Of a stretch of 9,796 nucleotides of DNA, positions 5,265-9,796 are shown piece after piece. The stretch comes from an uncultured Pseudomonadota bacterium. GTDB taxonomy: Bacteria; SAR324; NAC60-12. How positions within the stretch are numbered: position 1 is the first letter of the stretch; each line of letters opens with the position of its first letter. The notes under the pieces were generated by a model. It did not search any database. It was not told where the DNA came from and worked only from the letters and a program-made list of their open reading frames with translations. The translations under genes and the position numbers were made by a program. The DNA lies in assembly GCA_913056375.1 (NCBI GenBank), contig CAJXNF010000075.1, forward strand, positions 1 through 9,796, read 5' to 3'.

Positions 5265-7214
5265 ATGAATCAGCGTCAAGACGTTCTCCACGTTGAGGAA
5301 ATTCAAAGTGTGATTAATGAGACCCACCAAGGGGATCGAGACCAAGAAATTCTTGATTCTTGGCGCCGATGCATCAACGTCCATGCACTAAATCCGTTTG
5401 AAAGGAGATCTGCCTACATTCTCCCAGAAGAGCATCTACGTGAACACGTAGATGAAGCTGAAGATTTATTGAGAACAGCAAGATTCGGCCTCGAAACTCT
5501 CTATCAGGAAATTGTTGGGCACAATTATGTGGTCTTACTGACGAATTCTCAGGGAGTCACTTTGGATTATCTTTGTGATCCTGATAAAGAATCAGATTTT
5601 CGCAAAGCAGGTCTTTACTTAGGAGCAGAATGGTTAGAGGAAAAGGTAGGGACAAATGGTATCGGTGCCTGCATCTACACTGGGAAACCAATCACGGTTC
5701 ACAAAACAGATCATTTCCATGCCTCCCATATCTCACTTACCTGCACAGCAGCTCCAATCTATGATCCTTTTGGAAACCTGGCAGCAGTTCTTGACGTATC
5801 GGCTCTACAAGCGCCCAGTGCCAAAAACTCCCAGTCGTTTGCCCAACAGCTTGTAAGTATCTGGGCATCTAGAATCGAAATGGCGGCCTTAATCAATAAC
5901 TACAAATCCGAATGGCTCGTCACATTCAGCAAGTCCTCAGTCTTCTTGGAGATCACTCCAGACTATGCAATTTCTTTAAATTCAAGTGGAAGGATCACTG
6001 GAATGACGAGTAAAGCCTTGGCTCTGCTGAATCCCAAAAAGGGAAATCATCAAGGTAATGAAATTCTGAATGAACTGTTGTCCGATTACTTTGAATTGCG
6101 GATGGAAGAACTCCCACTAATGAATCGGAACACTCCTGTTCATAAAAGATTGGTCCGCATGCACAACGGAGAAACCTACTTCATCAGTGCAACACAAACT
6201 AGACAACCAGTCAGAAACACTCTTGGAGATACACCTTATAAAGCATATGGGGTGCTCCATGGGGGTGATAAAAAGATGGAGAGCATCGCGCACAAGCTCG
6301 ACAAACTTGTTGAAGCAGAGGTTAATATCCTACTCCAAGGTGAAACCGGAACAGGCAAGGAATTTCTTGCAAAATACATCCATGGAATGCGCAGAGTCCC
6401 AGGTCCATTCATTGCGATTAACTGTGCAGCCATTCCTGAAAACTTAATTGAAAGTGAGCTGTTTGGTTACGAAAATGGTGCCTTCACCGGAGCCAGAGCA
6501 AAAGGGAAAATCGGCCTCATCGAACAGGCGAATGGTGGAATTCTTTTCTTGGATGAAATTGGGGATATGCCTCTGAATCTGCAGGCCAGGTTGCTCAGAG
6601 TGCTGGCTGAAAAGGAGGTGATGAGAATTGGTTCATCAAAGACGAAGCACATTGATATTCGGGTGATTTGTGCTTCCCACCGCAACTTGCGAGAGTTGGT
6701 AGAAGATGGCGAATTCAGAGAAGATTTATACTACCGTGTGGCAGGCATTACTTTCACGATGCCCGCACTTAGAGAACGTGAGGATCTCAAGTGGTTGATC
6801 AATCGAATTCTGGCAAAACAACACAAAGGACAGAAAGAATCAGTAACCACCATCTCTAGAGAAGCCGAAGAAGTGTTGCTTCAGTATAGGTGGCCTGGGA
6901 ATATTCGGCAGCTTGAAAACATCCTTGAATTGGCAAAACTTCTTGGGGAAGGTCACATCAATCTGAGTGACCTGCCTGAAGAAATTCAATATGGAGGAAA
7001 AAGCAAATCGGATCCATCAAGAACCTTTACGACAACTGCTGAACAGGATTCTGAATCAATCTCACTCTACGATTTGCTGGAGGAAATGAATTGGAATATC
7101 TCAGCAGTTTCCAAGCGTATGGGATGTGATCGGAAAACAATTTATCGACACATGAAAAAAGCAGGGATTTCTGTAAAACGCCTCAGTCATCAGTGGACTG
7201 AAAATATGAACTAG
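5265..7214 (+). CDS. acoR: Sigma-54-dependent activator of acetoin catabolism type (AcoR family)
   Basis: Enhancer-binding protein that should open sigma-54 promoters when its sensor detects the pathway substrate. It has 649 residues from the ATG. The N-terminal SW-R-C motif (around residue 32) and a GAF domain (about 72-180, with GTNGIG and LDVSAL) are typical of AcoR; a PAS-like segment follows near 233-257. The AAA+ domain is intact: Walker A GETGTGKE (359-366), the sigma-54 contact loop GAFTGA (405-410) and Walker B GGILFLDE (424-431). A Fis-type helix-turn-helix closes the protein (about 609-635, ending RKTIYRHMKKAGI). There is no receiver domain, so it is a direct ligand sensor rather than a two-component regulator. 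It is divergent from acoABC, its likely target, and convergent with the kinase gene, the stops being 10 bp apart. The true inducer is unknown. Sampled GC is about 38%, far below acoA. Confidence 0.92.
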   Translation: MNQRQDVLHVEEIQSVINETHQGDRDQEILDSWRRCINVHALNPFERRSAYILPEEHLREHVDEAEDLLRTARFGLETLYQEIVGHNYVVLLTNSQGVTLDYLCDPDKESDFRKAGLYLGAEWLEEKVGTNGIGACIYTGKPITVHKTDHFHASHISLTCTAAPIYDPFGNLAAVLDVSALQAPSAKNSQSFAQQLVSIWASRIEMAALINNYKSEWLVTFSKSSVFLEITPDYAISLNSSGRITGMTSKALALLNPKKGNHQGNEILNELLSDYFELRMEELPLMNRNTPVHKRLVRMHNGETYFISATQTRQPVRNTLGDTPYKAYGVLHGGDKKMESIAHKLDKLVEAEVNILLQGETGTGKEFLAKYIHGMRRVPGPFIAINCAAIPENLIESELFGYENGAFTGARAKGKIGLIEQANGGILFLDEIGDMPLNLQARLLRVLAEKEVMRIGSSKTKHIDIRVICASHRNLRELVEDGEFREDLYYRVAGITFTMPALREREDLKWLINRILAKQHKGQKESVTTISREAEEVLLQYRWPGNIRQLENILELAKLLGEGHINLSDLPEEIQYGGKSKSDPSRTFTTTAEQDSESISLYDLLEEMNWNISAVSKRMGCDRKTIYRHMKKAGISVKRLSHQWTENMN

Positions 7215-7224
7215 GGCTTGGTGC

Positions 7225-8724
7225 TCACAAACCAGATCGAGCGTTTTTCATGGCTAGATAGTGATCTCGATAACTTTGATAAAAAGGCTGATAAAGACCA
7301 TGAGTTTCAGAATTTGGTTCGATCACCCTATCAATCTGCACCATTTTCCGAGCCGCACTGCCAATATCACTAAATGCTCCTGAACCAACTGCTGCCAAAA
7401 TCGCGGTGCCTAGAGCCGGAGCGTCTGGAACCTTAGTCAGAGTCAATGGCAAATTGGAAACATCCGCGTGAATTTGTAGCCACAAATTCGATCTTGTAGC
7501 CCCTCCCGCCAAGACAACGGTTTCCGCTGCGAAACCGTTATTCCTCATTGTTTCAAGGATCAATTCAGTTCCAAACGCAATCCCCTCTAAGGAGGCTCGA
7601 AATAGATGGCCGCGTCCATGCTTCAACGTAAGCCCACTAATGACGCCCCGTGAAAGAGGATCCGTGTGAGGAGTTCGGTTTCCCTGAAAATGCTCTTGAA
7701 TAATAACTCCTTCTGACCCAGGTTCTAACTGAGCCGCCTCTTGGTTCAATTCTTCGTAGGATGGGTTGCCCAGAGTTCTACGAATCCAGCTGACGACAGA
7801 ACCTGTAGAGGTTTGACCACCCTCCACCACATGCAGTCCAGGGATTACTGCATCAGCATAGGTTCCCCAAATTCCCTGACCGTGGAAAGCCTGAGAACTC
7901 AACCCTAAGTGGAGATGAGAAGAACCTGTAATAAATGCCAGACTTCCCGGATCCACAACACCCAGACCAATCATCCCAATAAAAGCATCAGCGCCACCTT
8001 GCAGGACAGGCAAGCCTTCTTGGAGATCCAAATGAGCAGCTGCATTTGGTGTCAAGCCTCCAATTTCTTCACCCAATCGAAGCACTGTGTCTGGCCATTT
8101 TTTCAACAACCCTGGCATCCCTAAATTTTCAACCATGCTACTCGCCCATCCACCCCAGCCAGGCCCATAGTGCCATCGTACTGAGACATTGTTGATACTG
8201 GCAACTCGCTTGCCTGTCAGGTGAAGATTTAAGTAATCTTGAAACTCACAGACAGTCTCTGCATTCCGGAAAATTTCAGGCTCATTTTGATGAATCCATA
8301 ATGACTTTGGAATCATCCATTCAGCACTGACTGGCCCATTTCCATTACTGTTGACTTGTAGCGCGGGATCACCCGTTGCCAAGACTTGCTCTGTCTGCGG
8401 AGCAGAGCGCATGTCCATCCAAATCAAGGCGGGTCTCAGTGGATTTCCAGCACCATCCAGGACCACAACACTGCAACAAGTCGTATCCAGACAAAGACCT
8501 AAGATTTCCTGCTTGCCCACTTTGGCATCGATCACCGCTTGGCGGACAGCTCCCCCGAGAGCATTCCACCAATCTTCTGGATTTTGTTCTGCCCAACCAG
8601 GAACAGGGAAGTTAGTCGGATAAGTCACTGATGCAAAGGCTAGCGGATTCCCCAAGAGATCGAAGACTCCGGCACGAAGCGACTCAGTTCCGCCGTCTAC
8701 CCCAATGACATATTTTTTCTGCAT
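7225..8724 (-). CDS. FGGY-family carbohydrate kinase, ribulokinase-like
   Basis: ATP-dependent cytoplasmic kinase for a sugar, ketose or polyol. The 499 residues match FGGY kinase length. The N-terminal ATPase-fold phosphate loop is GVDGGTESLRAG (8-19). IWMDMRS (101-107) and GGADAFIG (243-250), whose Asp246 is the probable catalytic base, follow. ITGSSH (265-270) starts the C-terminal half; GNRTPHTDPLSRG (348-360) and the FGGY signature region GGATRSNLWLQIHADV (407-422) complete it. The GNRTP-x-x-DP-x-x-RG pattern is closer to ribulokinase-type members than to glycerol or xylulose kinases, but the substrate cannot be named. AGGGGA is about 4 nt before the ATG. It follows the second E2-like gene by 33 bp, so the two are probably cotranscribed. 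Its presence beside acetoin-dehydrogenase genes suggests the locus handles a phosphorylatable carbohydrate. Confidence 0.88.
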   Translation of the reverse strand: MQKKYVIGVDGGTESLRAGVFDLLGNPLAFASVTYPTNFPVPGWAEQNPEDWWNALGGAVRQAVIDAKVGKQEILGLCLDTTCCSVVVLDGAGNPLRPALIWMDMRSAPQTEQVLATGDPALQVNSNGNGPVSAEWMIPKSLWIHQNEPEIFRNAETVCEFQDYLNLHLTGKRVASINNVSVRWHYGPGWGGWASSMVENLGMPGLLKKWPDTVLRLGEEIGGLTPNAAAHLDLQEGLPVLQGGADAFIGMIGLGVVDPGSLAFITGSSHLHLGLSSQAFHGQGIWGTYADAVIPGLHVVEGGQTSTGSVVSWIRRTLGNPSYEELNQEAAQLEPGSEGVIIQEHFQGNRTPHTDPLSRGVISGLTLKHGRGHLFRASLEGIAFGTELILETMRNNGFAAETVVLAGGATRSNLWLQIHADVSNLPLTLTKVPDAPALGTAILAAVGSGAFSDIGSAARKMVQIDRVIEPNSETHGLYQPFYQSYRDHYLAMKNARSGL

Positions 8725-8757
8725 GTGTTCCCCTGATTTGTCAGAATCGAAAAAATT

Positions 8758-9796
8758 TTAAGCCGAGTCAGCCTGTAAAATTCTCAACAGTAGCGGTGCA
8801 GCTTCAATTTGAGGCACATGGCCCACCTTTGAAAGTCGGTGTTGGGCAACCCAACCGGGCAATCCATTGAGGTGCCTGACGGGGAGGATCAAATCTTCTT
8901 CCCCCCATAGTATGCGAACTGGCTGATTCAATTTGCTCAATAAACTCTGGCCATCCCATTCCTGACTTCCCGATGGGAAGATACTATTTAAGAGATCCCT
9001 CGCCTGAACTCTCCGGCTTGAGCTACCAAAATTATTCTTGGTGGCTTCAATCAAATCCTTACTAACCCAGCGTAGATCATAAAAAAGGCGAGACAGAGCA
9101 AGCTCGATTTCTGACTCTGAGAGTTCTTCCGTAAATTGCTCGACAGCAGCCAAATTTATTTCAGTGCCGAATCCGACTGGAGCCAACAGCGTAAGCTGGC
9201 GAACCATGTTGGTTTGCTGAGAGGCCAGATAAACAGCAATCGCTCCTCCAAGGGAATGACCAACAAGATCGACTGTCCCTAGTTCAAGTTCGATAATGAC
9301 CTGCTCAAGATGTTGAGCTAAGGCCTGCACACCCCCACTCCTTTGCCAACCTTCTGACTCACCATGCCCAGGAAGTTCCAAGGCAATGACATCTCGATGA
9401 CGTGACAAAGGACCATGGATTAGCCTCCACGAATGAAGATCCGATGCAAAGCCATGCAATAGTACAACAGGAGTACCGCTTTGTTTTCCTCGTCTCAGAA
9501 AACGAATTCCTCCAGGTCCCATTTGTGGCCCCAAAGATTTTTTGGGGGGAGCTACAGAAGGTTCATTTTGAAAAACTTTAACAACATCCGATCTCTCAAT
9601 TCTGCCCGCTGGCCCAGTTCCAATGACTGTCTTTAAATCGATGCCATAACGTTTGGCTAGTCTTCTTGCACCGGGAATTGATCGGATCAGGTCCGGAGCT
9701 TTTTCATCATGTGCCAAGGATTGCGAGGGATTGTATGAGATAGGGGGAGATTCAGAGTTGCTTTTTGAGGGACCTTTTTCCGTCTTAGTTGATATT
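8758..9796 (-). CDS. Second E2-type protein: E3-binding domain plus alpha/beta hydrolase, AcoC-like (5' end missing)
   Basis: A paralogue of AcoC with a different layout. A TTG at 9717 could start a 319-residue protein, but the frame stays open for 26 further codons to the right edge, encoding a Lys/Ser/Pro-rich linker like those between lipoyl and E3-binding domains. I therefore treat it as 5'-truncated, with a lipoyl domain probably outside the window. Counting from the TTG, residues 12-46 form a peripheral-subunit (E3-)binding domain, with IPGARRLAKRYGID and GTGPAGRIERSDV. The hydrolase spans about 70-319, with HGF (88-90), nucleophile Ser155 in GHSLGG, probable acid Asp275 in WGEEDL and His300 in VGHVPQ. 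It shares ELG-x-VDLVGHS and LTLLAP-x-G-x-GTEIN with AcoC. It likely serves a second dehydrogenase complex, or supplies E3 docking to the first. No E1 gene for it is in the window. Confidence 0.85.
   Translation of the reverse strand, partial: ISTKTEKGPSKSNSESPPISYNPSQSLAHDEKAPDLIRSIPGARRLAKRYGIDLKTVIGTGPAGRIERSDVVKVFQNEPSVAPPKKSLGPQMGPGGIRFLRRGKQSGTPVVLLHGFASDLHSWRLIHGPLSRHRDVIALELPGHGESEGWQRSGGVQALAQHLEQVIIELELGTVDLVGHSLGGAIAVYLASQQTNMVRQLTLLAPVGFGTEINLAAVEQFTEELSESEIELALSRLFYDLRWVSKDLIEATKNNFGSSSRRVQARDLLNSIFPSGSQEWDGQSLLSKLNQPVRILWGEEDLILPVRHLNGLPGWVAQHRLSKVGHVPQIEAAPLLLRILQADSA

Noticed and set aside
7183..7201. TCAGTC / GACTGA inverted repeat near the convergent acoR and kinase ends, possible terminator
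   Set aside because: Only a 6-bp stem inside the regulator coding region, and only a short GTTTT follows on the kinase strand; too weak to call.

Overview
The window looks like an accessory catabolic locus of a Gram-negative, proteobacterium-like organism. The clues are a Tat-exported periplasmic binding protein, a sigma-54 enhancer-binding regulator, and a proteobacterial-style acetoin dehydrogenase (aco) operon. The lineage cannot be fixed from the sequence. No rRNA, tRNA, CRISPR array, transposase or insertion sequence was recognised.

Left to right: (1) 1-1258, minus strand, an ABC-transporter sugar-type binding protein with a textbook Tat signal; its C-terminus lies beyond the left edge. 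(2) 1399-4675, minus strand, a three-gene set transcribed acoA -> acoB -> acoC. It encodes E1 alpha, E1 beta and an E2-type protein made of a lipoyl domain fused to an alpha/beta hydrolase. The acoB-acoC gap holds strong inverted repeats. (3) 4676-5264, a 589-bp AT-rich divergent control region. It has an imperfect sigma-54-like promoter facing acoA, two dyads, and a 12-bp tandem repeat on the regulator side. (4) 5265-7214, plus strand, an AcoR-type sigma-54 activator. (5) 7225-9796, minus strand, an FGGY carbohydrate kinase preceded by a second E2-like gene. That gene carries an E3-binding domain and an alpha/beta hydrolase, and is still open at the right edge.

Working model: the regulator senses a small molecule and switches on a TPP/lipoate-dependent complex that splits an acetoin-like alpha-hydroxyketone into an aldehyde and an acyl-CoA. 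The binding protein, the ribulokinase-like sugar kinase and the second E2 suggest the true substrate may be a sugar- or polyol-derived compound rather than, or in addition to, acetoin. This is inference. No E3 (dihydrolipoamide dehydrogenase), permease or ABC ATPase gene is in the window.

Base composition is uneven. Sampled 60-base lines give about 57-68% GC in acoA and acoC, against about 38-47% in the regulator, kinase, second E2 and binding protein.
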